Assembly: GCF_029531845.1 (NCBI RefSeq)
Contig: NZ_JAMBPV010000006.1
Location: 1-64,000, forward strand
Source of the DNA: Staphylococcus equorum
Lineage (GTDB): Bacteria; Bacillota; Bacilli; Staphylococcales; Staphylococcaceae
Reading direction: 5' to 3'
DNA length: 64,000 bases
Position 1 is the first letter of the stretch. The number at the start of each line of letters is the position of its first letter. The position numbers and the translations under genes are program-made. The notes beneath the pieces are model-generated. The model had not been told where the DNA came from. It ran no database searches and worked only from the letters and a program-made list of their open reading frames with translations. Below, piece after piece: positions 28,457 through 38,388 of this stretch.

Positions 28457-29473
28457 ATGTTTGCAAAAGTAGAAAGCCAAAGTAATGGTATTGATTTAAT
28501 TAAAATTGATAATGAAGAAACGAAAATTGTTTTTACAAATTATGGAGCACGTATCGTTTCATGGAAGTACGATGATAATAACATTGTACTTGGAAATGTT
28601 GTAGAAGCAGATGAATTCTATGAAGAAAATCCATTTCATTTCGGAGCAACAATTGGCCGTTATGGTGGTAGAATAGCAAATGCTACATTTGAATTAGATG
28701 GAAAGACTTATCAGCTTGACGCAAATAACGGGACACATAACATACATGGTGGACCTGAGGGTATTGGTACACGCTTCTTTGATTACGAAATTGAAGAACA
28801 AGTAGGCCAAGTAAAAGTAATTTTTACAACGACTATAAAAAGTTCGGACGATCATTTTCCTGGTGATATTGAGCTAGAAGTTATTCATACTTATGATGTA
28901 GATCATAAATGGACAATTGAATACAAAGCAACGGCTACTGAGAAAACGTTATTTAACCCGATGAATCATGTATACTTTAATTTGAATAGAGATAACAATG
29001 TAATTGATAATCATAGTATTGCAAGTTCAAAATTAGATATGTATTTATTAGGCGACGATAATATCGTTAAAAGTATGAAACCAATTGATTTAGTGGACAC
29101 ATTTAAGGAAGAAAACATTCAATTTAAAGACATCTTTACGAGTGATCATCCAGTTGTGAAAGCTCAAATGGAACATTTTGGCGGCATCGATCACCCATTT
29201 GATATAGGTGGTAATGAAATGACTGTTGAAAATAAACGCTTTTTATTAACAGTAAATACTGACATGCCAAATGTTGTTATTTTCACGTTTAATGACACTA
29301 CAAGTTGGCAAAGTGATTTTAATATTTATAAAGCACATTCTGGTTTTACACTTGAGACGCAATGTATACCAAATGATATTAACTTAATGGGAGATAAAGC
29401 ACCATCTATATTGGAAGCTAATCAACCATACTACTCAAAAACGTCATATAAAATTTTCGAAAAAGAGTTATAG
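28457..29473 (+). CDS. galM: Aldose 1-epimerase (mutarotase)
   Basis: 338 residues. Interconverts alpha and beta anomers of aldoses such as galactose or glucose. Conserved signatures: NGTHNIHGGPEG (about 91-102, first active-site histidine), MNHVYFNL (catalytic histidine) and LETQCIPN near the C-terminus with the catalytic glutamate. ATG 28454 and 28457 are both possible; the latter is 9 bases from AAGGGAG and gives MFAKVE. Preceded by a long structured leader region. No other sugar gene adjoins. Confidence 0.92.
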   Translation: MFAKVESQSNGIDLIKIDNEETKIVFTNYGARIVSWKYDDNNIVLGNVVEADEFYEENPFHFGATIGRYGGRIANATFELDGKTYQLDANNGTHNIHGGPEGIGTRFFDYEIEEQVGQVKVIFTTTIKSSDDHFPGDIELEVIHTYDVDHKWTIEYKATATEKTLFNPMNHVYFNLNRDNNVIDNHSIASSKLDMYLLGDDNIVKSMKPIDLVDTFKEENIQFKDIFTSDHPVVKAQMEHFGGIDHPFDIGGNEMTVENKRFLLTVNTDMPNVVIFTFNDTTSWQSDFNIYKAHSGFTLETQCIPNDINLMGDKAPSILEANQPYYSKTSYKIFEKEL

Positions 29474-29497
29474 AAACTAAATTAATATTATGAAAAT

Positions 29498-29537
29498 AAA
29501 TCTGAGACATCGATACATGTCTCAGATTTATTTTTTG
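29498..29537 (+). terminator. Terminator of galM
   Basis: Perfect 13-base stem (29498-29510 and 29517-29529), six-base loop, then ATTTTTTG. Confidence 0.85.
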
Positions 29538-29539
29538 TA

Positions 29540-29688
29540 ATGCGCTTATATTAAGCTTTAAAAAAACGACTACTTCATTCATGAAAATAATTAGTTTTTA
29601 TGCAAGGGTTACAGCCCTTGTATGATATTTTTTAGTCATCTTTGACGGGGGACAACGAAATCTTATTAGAAAAATTAGATTTTTGTCT
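29540..29688 (-). repeat. Dispersed intergenic repeat, family B, copy 1
   Basis: About 150 bp, the reverse complement of 31391-31550 with roughly three quarters identity by eye. Shared landmarks read on the minus strand: AATCTAATTTT, AGATTTCGTTG, CAAAGATGACTAAAAAA, a hairpin CAAGGG/CCCTTG, ATGAAGTAGT and TATAAGCGCATT. Confidence 0.75.
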
Positions 29689-29705
29689 ATCTGGCATTTA
29701 TATAT

Positions 29706-30374
29706 TTATTTCTCTGCAATGTTTTGTGCTCGCTTTAAAAATTTTTGCAACTTTGAAAGTCTTTCATTGGTGAGATAGGGATTTTTTATAGCATCTTTTA
29801 AGCGGGCGATATTTTTATTATCGTTATAATAGATGTCATTAAGTTCGAACACTGATAGAGGCATATGCGTGTTTGAAGAATGTATTAATTCTAAATTTGC
29901 AGTACCATCTACAAACCCTTCTTTGATAACTCTAAGATAAAACCCAGTCTTACATGAACGCGACATACGCTTAACTAAATCTGGAATTTTATATTTTTCT
30001 TGAATCTTCCAACAAGGCTCTCTTATTTCAGATACTTCTACAATTGCTTCACCTAATTGAAATTGGTCACCCAAATAAACATCAATTTCATCTATATCGA
30101 CAGCAGTTAAATTCTCACCAAACATAGCATAGTCAGGTAATGTAGAAACATCATTTTTCCATAAGTCATAGTTCTTCTTACTATAAAGACATAGAGCTTT
30201 GTCTGCTCCACCATGACCTTTATACTCTTGTTCGTCTTCAACGAATCCAGTCTTTGATAACCACATTTGTCCTGTGATTCTCTTTTTATTTAAGGCTGAG
30301 CGCATAGGTCTTTTTGTACTGTATGATAAATCTTGAATTTTACCTGTAGAAATTGCATTTAGAGCATAAATCAT
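29706..30374 (-). CDS. MOSC-domain protein (YiiM-like)
   Basis: 222 residues. MOSC core: EYKGHGGADKALCLYSKKNYDLW (about 51-73), FGENLT, YLGDQFQLGEAIVEVSEIREPCWK with the conserved cysteine expected to bind sulphur or molybdenum cofactor, then SCKTGFYLRVIKEG and a C-terminal three-helix 3-alpha domain. YiiM-type proteins take part in molybdenum-cofactor-dependent detoxification of N-hydroxylated compounds in E. coli; the role here is inferred. ATG follows GCAGGAGG. Confidence 0.87.
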   Translation of the reverse strand: MIYALNAISTGKIQDLSYSTKRPMRSALNKKRITGQMWLSKTGFVEDEQEYKGHGGADKALCLYSKKNYDLWKNDVSTLPDYAMFGENLTAVDIDEIDVYLGDQFQLGEAIVEVSEIREPCWKIQEKYKIPDLVKRMSRSCKTGFYLRVIKEGFVDGTANLELIHSSNTHMPLSVFELNDIYYNDNKNIARLKDAIKNPYLTNERLSKLQKFLKRAQNIAEK

Positions 30375-30537
30375 AATTCAGTACCTCCTGCAGTTTAGTA
30401 AATATCATTTTAAAACAATTTTTTGAATATGCAAGCAAACATATATTTGAGTCTTATATTTACTTTTTTTAGCTATGTATTTTTATAAATCTCATGTACA
30501 ATAAAGATAAAAGTACAGTGTGTAAAGGGGAAGCATT

Positions 30538-31227
30538 ATGAATAAAAAACAGTTGAAGTTAAGTACATTTGATGATGCATTAGACCAAATTAAAGATGGT
30601 ATGATTGTGGGTGTTGGTTCAGGATCAACAATTGAATTACTCGTGCCAAAAATCGCAGAGAAATTAGAACAAGCACATATTGATATCACTGGAGTCTGTA
30701 CTTCTAACAAAACGGCTTATATCGCAAAAGAACTAGGTATGCGTGTAGTTGACGTGAACGATGTGGACAAAATTGACATCGCAATTGATGGTGCTGATGA
30801 AGTAGACGGTCAATTAAACCTTATAAAAGGTGGCGGTGGGGCTCTGTTTAGAGAAAAAGTGATCGATGCTATGGCAGATAGATTTATTGTTTTAATCGAT
30901 GATAGTAAATGTGTGGATTATTTAGGTCAAACGTTTAAGCTTCCAGTAGAAGTAGATAAATTTAATTGGCTACTCGTTTCTAAAAAGATTGAGTCATATG
31001 GTAGTGGTAATGTTAAAGCGATACGCCGTGTTGTTGATGATGTGCCTTTTATTACAGATAATGGAAACTATATATTGGACTTAGAATTAAACGGAAATAT
31101 AGATGCTTACGAAATGCATGAGTATTTAATCCATCTTGTGGGTGTATTGGAAACCGGTTATTTCTTAGATGTTGCTGACCAAATTATTATTGGTTCGACA
31201 GACGGTGTGAAAGTTCTTGAAAAATAA
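30538..31227 (+). CDS. rpiA: Ribose-5-phosphate isomerase A
   Basis: 229 residues. Interconverts ribose-5-phosphate and ribulose-5-phosphate in the pentose phosphate pathway. Motifs: GVGSGST (phosphate loop, 21-27), AIDGADEVDGQLNLIKGGGGALFREK (about 81-106) with catalytic acidic residues and lysine, and GSTDGVKVL at the end. ATG follows AAAGGGG. Monocistronic with a strong terminator. Confidence 0.95.
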   Translation: MNKKQLKLSTFDDALDQIKDGMIVGVGSGSTIELLVPKIAEKLEQAHIDITGVCTSNKTAYIAKELGMRVVDVNDVDKIDIAIDGADEVDGQLNLIKGGGGALFREKVIDAMADRFIVLIDDSKCVDYLGQTFKLPVEVDKFNWLLVSKKIESYGSGNVKAIRRVVDDVPFITDNGNYILDLELNGNIDAYEMHEYLIHLVGVLETGYFLDVADQIIIGSTDGVKVLEK

Positions 31228-31234
31228 ATAATAC

Positions 31235-31279
31235 AAAAAGTGATAGAGGTCCAAAGGATTATTTATCACTTTTTTTGCT
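31235..31279 (+). terminator. Terminator of rpiA
   Basis: AAAAAGTGATA (31235-31245) pairs with TATCACTTTTT (31264-31274), followed by more T. Confidence 0.8.
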
Positions 31280-31334
31280 TTTATTTAGAAATGACAGTGA
31301 TTTGTGCTGACTCCTTTTTAGTTAATAAAACATT

Positions 31335-31375
31335 CGGCGAAGACTACAGGTTGATGCTGTGCCCGTGAAAAGCGT
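31335..31375 (+). repeat. Dispersed intergenic repeat, family A
   Basis: Core CGGCGAAGACTACAGG at 31335-31350. The last ten bases recur exactly in reverse at 20746-20755, and the reverse complement TGTAGTCTTCG recurs with one change at 46344-46354. All three are intergenic and GC-richer than their surroundings. Confidence 0.55.
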
Positions 31376-31390
31376 GTACAAATAATAGGC

Positions 31391-31550
31391 GTGGGACAGA
31401 AATCTAATTTTCCTAATGAGATTTCGTTGCATGAGCCTAGCCCGACAAAGATGACTAAAAAAGGAATACAAGAGCTGAAGCTCTTGCATAAGAACTACTT
31501 GTTTTCATAAATGAAGTAGTAATTCTTTAAAAGCGTAGTATAAGCGCATT
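31391..31550 (+). repeat. Dispersed intergenic repeat, family B, copy 2
   Basis: About 160 bp beginning GTGGGACAGAAATCTAATTT, inverted relative to 29540-29688. Contains a hairpin CAAGAG (31469-31474) / CTCTTG (31481-31486); the other copy has CAAGGG/CCCTTG, a compensatory change. Confidence 0.75.
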
Positions 31551-31578
31551 TTCAATTCAGTCAGCTACTGCCAATTAA

Positions 31579-31616
31579 AATGAGGCTGAAACATGTATTT
31601 ATGTCTCAGCCTCATT
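31579..31616 (-). terminator. Terminator of spdC/lyrA
   Basis: AATGAGGCTGA (31579-31589) and TCAGCCTCATT (31606-31616), 11-base perfect stem, followed on the minus strand by TTTTAATT. Confidence 0.8.
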
Positions 31617-31680
31617 CTGAGAAGACGTATTATATATACAATACGCTCTCAAATTTTTATGGTGTTAGTGATTGATATAA

Positions 31681-33201
31681 CTAACGACGGTGACCACGTT
31701 TACTTTTAAGATTAAAAGGAGAACGCGTGCGTTTATCATTTGAATCATTGTCTACTTCTGCATCGCTATGTGTTATTGCGTGTGTAGTGTTTGATTCAGT
31801 TGATGATGTGTCTTCAACATGATTATCGTCAGTAATGGATGCTTTGGCATTACTCACAGCTGAAGATTTACGATCAGTTGAATAATGTGCACTTGTTTTT
31901 AACGCCTCATTATTGTTATCAGTTGTATCGTGCTTTACTTTTTCAGTAGATGCTTCAACCGAACTATTAGTTAAATTATTTGAATCGTTATTGTCATCAT
32001 CATTAATTTTGTCAGCTTGTTCATTAATAACAACACTATCATCATTTATTGTGTTGTTTTCAGTATTTGTCTTCTTTTGATTATCATCAGTAGTTAAATT
32101 TGAGTTGTTTTGTTCAGTTGCTTCATTATCAGAAGACGTTGTAGATGCTGCAGTATCTTTATCATCGACTGTTGAAGCTGTCGTCTTTGTTGTTTCAGTA
32201 GATTGTTGCTGTTGATTTGAGTCATGAGACGTATGATGAGCTGCAGCTACACCACTTGCAGTAGTCGTTGCCTTTAAGCTGTCTGAAGTTGATGTGTTTG
32301 TGTTGTTTTCATCTTTAACGCTATTTTCATCTTCATTATCGTCAGTTTGAGCATCGTTTTCAGACGTTTCATTAACGTGATCAAGATAATTGTTATCGTC
32401 CACTTCATCTAAACTACGTTTTGTGAAGAAATACAGAATTGCACGAACGATAATACTTAATAGAATATAAACAGCAGCAACAGCGGCTGTAGTTAAAGCG
32501 ATTACTTTCATTGGGAACACATCGCCCAATTCTTCGTTAAATAAGAAGACGAAACCAAATGACATTGTCGCATGGAAGATTGTCGCAATGTATATTGTAC
32601 GTCCTTTTGTTGCGCGAATAAGCTCTCCGATAATCATTGAAAAAGCAAAAGAATAAAGGAAACTATATATCGCATAATCAAAGCTAAATGAAATATTAAC
32701 ATTCCATATTGAATACATAACACCTACAATAACAGATGCGATAAATGTATTCATCTTAGTTTCAACAATATGTTGTAAATAAGAACGGAAACCAAATTCT
32801 ACTAAGAAAGCCATGATAATTTGGCCAATAATAATTGATATAATTGAAACAGATAAATCTTCTGTTTGTAGAAGCACAAAACTATCTGCGTAAACGTTGA
32901 AGCATACCATAGCAATAATAAAAATAATTAGTGGTATGACGAGTGCTAAGATGATACGTTCTATAACTTTTAAACTGATTGAAAGCTTTAAGCTACCGAG
33001 TTGCGTGCCTCTGTGCTTAAAGACAAGCAAACATATAATAGCAGCAATAAATGGTGCTAAGCTACTTATGTCAAAGACAAAAGTTTTAAGCGAAATTGTA
33101 CCTTGAAAATCTTTAAGTATAATAGGCGCTGCATAAGCAATAATGAAGAAAATAAATATCATCATTGCCCATTGAAAACCTGGTATACGTTTTGTATTCA
33201 T
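31681..33201 (-). CDS. spdC: SpdC/LyrA, CPBP-type (abortive infection) membrane protein
   Basis: 506 residues. Residues 1-260 form about eight helices and match my recollection of S. aureus SpdC/LyrA, including [20 protein letters not shown] (131-150). The CPBP protease motif is degraded: Val134 replaces the first glutamate of EExxxR, and the second-motif histidine is absent (YSIWN), while His210 remains. SpdC affects lysostaphin resistance, protein A display and WalKR output in S. aureus. From about 264 to 506 follows a hydrophilic tail, very rich in Asn, Asp, Thr and Ser, longer than the S. aureus tail (about 419 in total there). ATG 33201 follows TTGGAGG. Also called lyrA. Confidence 0.87.
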   Translation of the reverse strand: MNTKRIPGFQWAMMIFIFFIIAYAAPIILKDFQGTISLKTFVFDISSLAPFIAAIICLLVFKHRGTQLGSLKLSISLKVIERIILALVIPLIIFIIAMVCFNVYADSFVLLQTEDLSVSIISIIIGQIIMAFLVEFGFRSYLQHIVETKMNTFIASVIVGVMYSIWNVNISFSFDYAIYSFLYSFAFSMIIGELIRATKGRTIYIATIFHATMSFGFVFLFNEELGDVFPMKVIALTTAAVAAVYILLSIIVRAILYFFTKRSLDEVDDNNYLDHVNETSENDAQTDDNEDENSVKDENNTNTSTSDSLKATTTASGVAAAHHTSHDSNQQQQSTETTKTTASTVDDKDTAASTTSSDNEATEQNNSNLTTDDNQKKTNTENNTINDDSVVINEQADKINDDDNNDSNNLTNSSVEASTEKVKHDTTDNNNEALKTSAHYSTDRKSSAVSNAKASITDDNHVEDTSSTESNTTHAITHSDAEVDNDSNDKRTRSPFNLKSKRGHRR

Positions 33202-33412
33202 TATGTAACCTCCAATAGGGTTCAGAAAAATCATTTATTCCTAATTATACATACATCTTAGTGATAAATAAATTAAATTCAAATAATTATCATTGAAATG
33301 TAATACTTTTACAAAAACAAACGCGTAATTGAAACAATTTTAATATGAATTTCTAAATTAACTTTTAGACAATTGGGTAAAGGTAATTATAAATATCATT
33401 GAATTGGCAAAA

Positions 33413-33427
33413 ATGTAAGCGTATACT
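33413..33427 (+). promoter_or_regulatory. cre site (CcpA) before hutG
   Basis: ATGTAAGCGTATACT agrees with the consensus WTGNAANCGNWWNCW at every fixed position. It lies about 36 bp before the hutG start, so CcpA would repress histidine degradation when better carbon is present. Confidence 0.7.
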
Positions 33428-33462
33428 TTAAGTGTCGATATAGTTTCAAAAGGAGGAGAACT

Positions 33463-34392
33463 ATGTATAAATTAGCACAACGTGATTTATGGACAGGAAG
33501 AGTAGATAGTGAAACAGAGAAAACAGAGTTTAGGCATTTTCAAACAATACAATTTCGTAATATTGAAGATGAGTACAATGAGCCACGTCACGGTGTAGGT
33601 TTGTTAGGCTATGCGGTTGATAAGGGTGTGGAACTTAATAAAGGAAGAATTGGAGCTAAGTTAGGCCCTGATGCAATCAAGAAGACTTTTGCTAATTTAC
33701 CAGTCTTAAGAACATGTACAATTTATGATTATGGGAATGTTGAACATAATCACGAGACTTTAGAAGAAACGCAGCAAGAATTTGCACATTATGTTGCTAC
33801 ATCGATACAAAGACATAACCAAACCTTTTTGCTAGGTGGCGGACATGATATCGCTTATGCACAGTATCTGGGCACACGTGAGGCGTTTCCAGACGCATCT
33901 ATTGGTGTCATTAATATTGACGCACACTTTGACACTAGAAAAGAATCAGGCTCTACTTCTGGCACGAGCTTCAGACAAATTTTAGAACAGGATGAAAATA
34001 CTGATTATTTAGTATTAGGTATTCAACAAGGTGGTAACACGCAAGCACTATTTGATTACGCGAAAGAAAAAGACATCGGTTTTGTTTATTCTGATGAATT
34101 GTTACATCAAATATCTCCTCCAATTAAGGATAAAATAGAACGTTTTATACATGATCATGATGTGATTATGTTTACGATATGTATGGATGTTATTGATAGT
34201 GCATTCGCACCAGGTGTAAGTGCAAATGCTGTGTTAGGGCTCTCGCCACATGTGGTACTAGAATTAGCTAAACGCATTATTCCAAATGAAAAAGTTTCAA
34301 CAGTTAGTATTGCTGAAACGAATCCAAAATATGATGTAGATAATCGAACTGCTAAATTATCTGCTAATTTTTTACATCATTTTATTCTTTAA
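33463..34392 (+). CDS. hutG: Formimidoylglutamase
   Basis: 309 residues, arginase/agmatinase superfamily. Last step of histidine degradation: N-formimidoyl-glutamate to glutamate and formamide. The Mn-binding ligands are all visible: GGGHDIAYA (about 125-133), INIDAHFDTR (about 155-164) and TICMDVIDSAFAPGVSA with the final aspartates. ATG follows AAAGGAGGAG. Its end overlaps the convergent LysR gene by 11 bases. Confidence 0.95.
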   Translation: MYKLAQRDLWTGRVDSETEKTEFRHFQTIQFRNIEDEYNEPRHGVGLLGYAVDKGVELNKGRIGAKLGPDAIKKTFANLPVLRTCTIYDYGNVEHNHETLEETQQEFAHYVATSIQRHNQTFLLGGGHDIAYAQYLGTREAFPDASIGVINIDAHFDTRKESGSTSGTSFRQILEQDENTDYLVLGIQQGGNTQALFDYAKEKDIGFVYSDELLHQISPPIKDKIERFIHDHDVIMFTICMDVIDSAFAPGVSANAVLGLSPHVVLELAKRIIPNEKVSTVSIAETNPKYDVDNRTAKLSANFLHHFIL

Positions 34393-35257
34393 TATACCAA
34401 TAATCAATGCACTGATCTATAAAAGAAAGTACTCTCTCAGAGTGCTTTCTTTTTTTTAGGTAGTTGATATAAATTGAACGACCTAATTTGGGATGCATTT
34501 CTAAAGCGTCTAAATCTCGCGCATTAAATGATTGATAATATACACGTGGAATAACAGCATATCCCAATCCTCTATGTACAAAATTCGTAGCCGCTTCAAA
34601 ACGATCGACTTCCATAATGATATTCGGATGTATGTTCATACGTGTAAAGTAATCATCAAGATGTTTGCGCACTTGAGAACCTTTGGTTGGTAAAATTAAT
34701 GGCAATGATTTAATAGACGTTATTTTAGTACCTGGAAAAGCATTCTTAGGCGTAATAACGACGTAAGATTCATCATATAAAGGGATAGATTTAATATCTT
34801 CGTGATCAATTTGTTCGTTGGTCAATGCAAGGTGATTTTCAAAATTGATGAGCTGTTCCAGTATTTTGTTTTGGTCATGCACCTCAGATACTAGATAAGT
34901 TTGATTAGGGTTATATTTTAAATGGATAGAAAGCACTTGGGAAATCCATTGATTTGCCGATTCTAAAATAGATAATTTGATTTTAGGCGCATGTCCCATA
35001 TTGAGATCATACATTTTTTCGAGCGTTTGATGATAGTTCTGTATCAATTGCTGTGCGTAATTATAAAAATGTATTCCTTTTTCAGTGATTTTAATATCCT
35101 TAGTAGTTCTCATAAAAAGGTCATAACCTAAATTAGCTTCCATTTTTTTAATCGTAGTCGTTAAAGATGGTTGACTAATATGTAAAAAGTTAGCAGCCTT
35201 AGTAAAGCTATTATATTTCACAACGGCTACAAAATATTCTAATTGAATGATTTTCAA
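34382..35257 (-). CDS. LysR-family regulator of the hut genes
   Basis: 291 residues. Winged helix at the N-terminus (FTKAANFLHISQPSLTTTIKKMEANLG, about 18-44) and a periplasmic-binding-type effector domain. It starts with TTG at 35257 behind AAGGAGG. Lies between hutG and hutU and diverges from the transporter-hutU-hutI unit, so it most likely controls hut expression in response to a pathway intermediate. Role is inferred from position. Confidence 0.85.
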   Translation of the reverse strand: MKIIQLEYFVAVVKYNSFTKAANFLHISQPSLTTTIKKMEANLGYDLFMRTTKDIKITEKGIHFYNYAQQLIQNYHQTLEKMYDLNMGHAPKIKLSILESANQWISQVLSIHLKYNPNQTYLVSEVHDQNKILEQLINFENHLALTNEQIDHEDIKSIPLYDESYVVITPKNAFPGTKITSIKSLPLILPTKGSQVRKHLDDYFTRMNIHPNIIMEVDRFEAATNFVHRGLGYAVIPRVYYQSFNARDLDALEMHPKLGRSIYINYLKKRKHSERVLSFIDQCIDYWYIKE

Positions 35258-35391
35258 TATAATACCTCCTTGAATATGTAATTAATTTATAGCTTAAAGT
35301 TATCAATAATTAGTTTATTTATATTGGTAGTATATATAATATCATATTATACTTAGTGATATAGCGGGAGGCGTACTTTCATGTTAGGGGC

Positions 35392-36675
35392 GTGAAGTAC
35401 ATGTGGAAATTTTTCATTTATAGCTTGATTGGCATTATATGTTTCTTTGTACCTATAACGATTAATGGTAAATCAACAATTCTGATTGATCATATTGTTC
35501 AGTGGATTACATTTTTGGTAAATCCAATTTTACCTTATTATGTATTACTTTTAATCATTATAGGTGCATTACATCCATTTATTAATAAAAAATGGAACAA
35601 ATCAAAAACTGATATTATATTTAGCTTATTTAAAGTATTAGGCGTCTTCATTGCTTTCATGATTGTCTTTGATTTTGGGCCAGGATTTGTATTGAAAGAA
35701 AGTATTGGACCGTTTTTATACGACAAATTAGCGATACCACTAAGTGTGTTAATCCCAGTAGGGGCTATTTTATTAACATTTTTAGTAGGTTACGGATTAT
35801 TAGAATTTATTGGCGTAATTATGAGACCAGTCATGAGACCTATTTTTAAAACGCCAGGTAAATCAGCAGTTGATGCGGTTGCCTCGTTTGTAGGGAGTTA
35901 TTCAATTGGCTTGTTAATTACAAATAAAGTCTATAAGAGTGGTGGCTATACGCATAAAGAAGCAGTTATAGTTGCTACAGGTTTTTCAACGGTATCTGCT
36001 ACTTTTATGATTATAGTGGCTAATACACTAGGTATTATTGAACATTGGAACCTTTATTTTTGGTTCACACTTGCAGTAACTTTTATAGTTACTGCCATCA
36101 CCGTACAACTCCCACCTATAAGATTTGAGAAAAACACGACATATCAGAACCAACCATATAAAGAAGAAAAACGCAGAGATATGCCTTTATTAAAAGAGTC
36201 TTGGTTAGAAGCTAAGTTGGCTGTTAAAAATGCTGACTCACTAATAGGAAACGTACGTGAAAATTTACGTGATGGCGTCGTAATGACAATTGCGATTTTA
36301 CCTTCTATTATGTCTATCGGTTTCTTAGGTTTAATTATTGCTGAATATACACCGATAGTAGAATATGTATCTTATATTTTTTATCCATTTATAAGTATAT
36401 TCCCAGTTCAGGATGTAGCAGTATTAGCGCAAGCATCAACCATTTCAATTGTTGAGATGTTGTTACCTGCAGCGATTGCACAAACTGCTGATTTAGCTAC
36501 GAGGTTTATAGTAGCGGTAATGAGTGTTTCAGCGATTATCTTTTTCTCGAGTGTGGTACCTGTGATTCTTTCAACTGAAATAAAAATATCAGTCGGTAAA
36601 TTGGTCTTGATATGGTTTGAAAGAGTAGTGCTCACATTACTGATCACGATACCATTCGCATTATGGCTATTTTAA
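35392..36675 (+). CDS. YjiH-type nucleoside-recognition (Gate) domain transporter
   Basis: 427 residues, 10 or so membrane helices with two Gate domains (near 140-250 and 300-420) as in YjiH proteins. It precedes hutU, so histidine or urocanate uptake is the likely job; the family itself is uncharacterised. The start is unclear: GTG 35392 overlaps the stop of a four-codon frame (35381-35395) that has the good ribosome site GGGAGG, and ATG 35401 is three codons further in. Confidence 0.75.
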   Translation: MKYMWKFFIYSLIGIICFFVPITINGKSTILIDHIVQWITFLVNPILPYYVLLLIIIGALHPFINKKWNKSKTDIIFSLFKVLGVFIAFMIVFDFGPGFVLKESIGPFLYDKLAIPLSVLIPVGAILLTFLVGYGLLEFIGVIMRPVMRPIFKTPGKSAVDAVASFVGSYSIGLLITNKVYKSGGYTHKEAVIVATGFSTVSATFMIIVANTLGIIEHWNLYFWFTLAVTFIVTAITVQLPPIRFEKNTTYQNQPYKEEKRRDMPLLKESWLEAKLAVKNADSLIGNVRENLRDGVVMTIAILPSIMSIGFLGLIIAEYTPIVEYVSYIFYPFISIFPVQDVAVLAQASTISIVEMLLPAAIAQTADLATRFIVAVMSVSAIIFFSSVVPVILSTEIKISVGKLVLIWFERVVLTLLITIPFALWLF

Positions 36676-36723
36676 GATTTATTAAGCAAAGATTAATTTA
36701 ATTAAAATAAGGAGTGATTTTTC

Positions 36724-38388
36724 ATGAGAAAAATAGTAGCAAAAAAAGGTTTAGACATTGAATGTAAAGGATGGGAACAAGAAGCAGTGCTTAGAATGCT
36801 GTATAACAACTTAGATCCAGAAGTAGCTGAACGTCCTGAAGATTTAGTTGTATATGGCGGTATTGGTAAAGCTGCTAGAAACTGGGAAGCTTTCGAAGCG
36901 ATAGAAGAGACATTACGTTCCTTAGAAGCGGATGAAACAATGTTAGTTCAATCCGGAAAACCTGTTGCTGTATTTAAAACACATGAAGAAGCACCACGTG
37001 TATTAATTTCAAATTCAGTACTTGTACCAGAGTGGGCAAATTGGGATCACTTTAACGAATTAGATAAAAAAGGTTTAATGATGTATGGACAAATGACAGC
37101 AGGAAGTTGGATATACATTGGTTCCCAAGGTATTGTTCAAGGCACTTATGAAACATTTGGCGAGCTTGCTAATCAACATTATGATGGCACGTTAAATGGG
37201 ACAGTGACTTTAACAGCTGGTCTAGGTGGCATGGGTGGTGCGCAACCACTAGCTGTTACGATGAATGGTGGTGTTGTAATCGGTGTAGATGTTGATGAAA
37301 CACGTATCGATAAGCGTATAGAAACACGATATTGCGATGTGAAGACACATGATTTAGATGAAGCTTTACGTCTAGCAGATGAAGCACGACAAGAAGGCAA
37401 ACCATTATCTATCGGACTTGTAGGTAATGCTGTAGATACTCACAAAGCCATTTTAGATAAAAGCTTTAAAATTGATGTTGTTACCGATCAGACAAGTGCT
37501 CATGATCCATTAAATGGTTATATTCCACAAGGTTATTCTTTAGAAGAAGCAAAAGCGTTACGTGATAAAGATCCAAAACAATACGTCGCATTATCTCAAG
37601 ATTCAATGAGAAAACACGTTGAGTTAATGATTGAATTTCAAAAAAATGGTGCAGTTGCTTTTGATTACGGAAATAACATTAGACAAGTTGCCTATAATAA
37701 TGGCTTAGAAAATGCTTTTGATTTCCCAGGATTTGTACCAGCTTATATCCGACCTTTATTCTGTGAAGGTAAAGGGCCATTCCGTTTTGCAGCTTTAAGT
37801 GGAGACCCTAAAGATATCGAACGTGCAGATGAAGAAATGAGAAAACTATTCCCAGATAATGAAAAGCTTATTCGCTGGTTAGATTTAGCTCAAGAAAAAA
37901 TTGCATTCCAAGGATTACCATCTCGTATTGCTTGGTTGGGCTTTGAAGAACGTGCCAAAATGGGCTTGGCTTTAAATCTTTTAGTTCGTGACGGAGAAAT
38001 TTCTGCACCGGTTGTTATCGGGCGCGATCATCTTGATTCAGGATCTGTTGCAAGTCCAAACCGTGAAACAGAAGGAATGAAAGATGGCTCAGATGCTGTA
38101 GGAGATTGGGCAGTATTAAACGCTTTAATTAATACCGCAGCTGGTGGCTCATGGATTTCGTTCCATCACGGTGGTGGTGTAGGTATGGGTTACTCATTAC
38201 ATGCCGGTATGGTCATTGTCGCTGATGGTTCAGAACGCGCAGATCGTCGTTTAGGACGTGTATTAACGACAGATCCGGGTATGGGTGTTGTAAGACATGC
38301 CGATGCAGGTTACGAATCAGCAATTAATGTTGCTAAAGAAAAAGGTATCAAAATTCCAATGATTACAGGTAAAGGAGATATAAAATGA
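36724..38388 (+). CDS. hutU: Urocanate hydratase
   Basis: 554 residues, full length. Second step of histidine degradation, adding water to urocanate with tightly bound NAD as electrophile. Conserved NAD-domain stretch [15 protein letters not shown] segment (about 166-177), the cysteine in [17 protein letters not shown], and [16 protein letters not shown] near 476-491. ATG follows AAGGAGTG. hutI starts in a 4-base overlap. Confidence 0.96.
   Translation: MRKIVAKKGLDIECKGWEQEAVLRMLYNNLDPEVAERPEDLVVYGGIGKAARNWEAFEAIEETLRSLEADETMLVQSGKPVAVFKTHEEAPRVLISNSVLVPEWANWDHFNELDKKGLMMYGQMTAGSWIYIGSQGIVQGTYETFGELANQHYDGTLNGTVTLTAGLGGMGGAQPLAVTMNGGVVIGVDVDETRIDKRIETRYCDVKTHDLDEALRLADEARQEGKPLSIGLVGNAVDTHKAILDKSFKIDVVTDQTSAHDPLNGYIPQGYSLEEAKALRDKDPKQYVALSQDSMRKHVELMIEFQKNGAVAFDYGNNIRQVAYNNGLENAFDFPGFVPAYIRPLFCEGKGPFRFAALSGDPKDIERADEEMRKLFPDNEKLIRWLDLAQEKIAFQGLPSRIAWLGFEERAKMGLALNLLVRDGEISAPVVIGRDHLDSGSVASPNRETEGMKDGSDAVGDWAVLNALINTAAGGSWISFHHGGGVGMGYSLHAGMVIVADGSERADRRLGRVLTTDPGMGVVRHADAGYESAINVAKEKGIKIPMITGKGDIK

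Larger units (their letters stand above)
31228..31680. other. Repeat-rich rpiA-spdC intergenic region
   Basis: 453 bp between convergent genes: rpiA terminator, family A repeat core (31335-31350), family B repeat copy 2 (31391-31550), then the spdC terminator (31579-31616). No gene seen. Confidence 0.6.
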
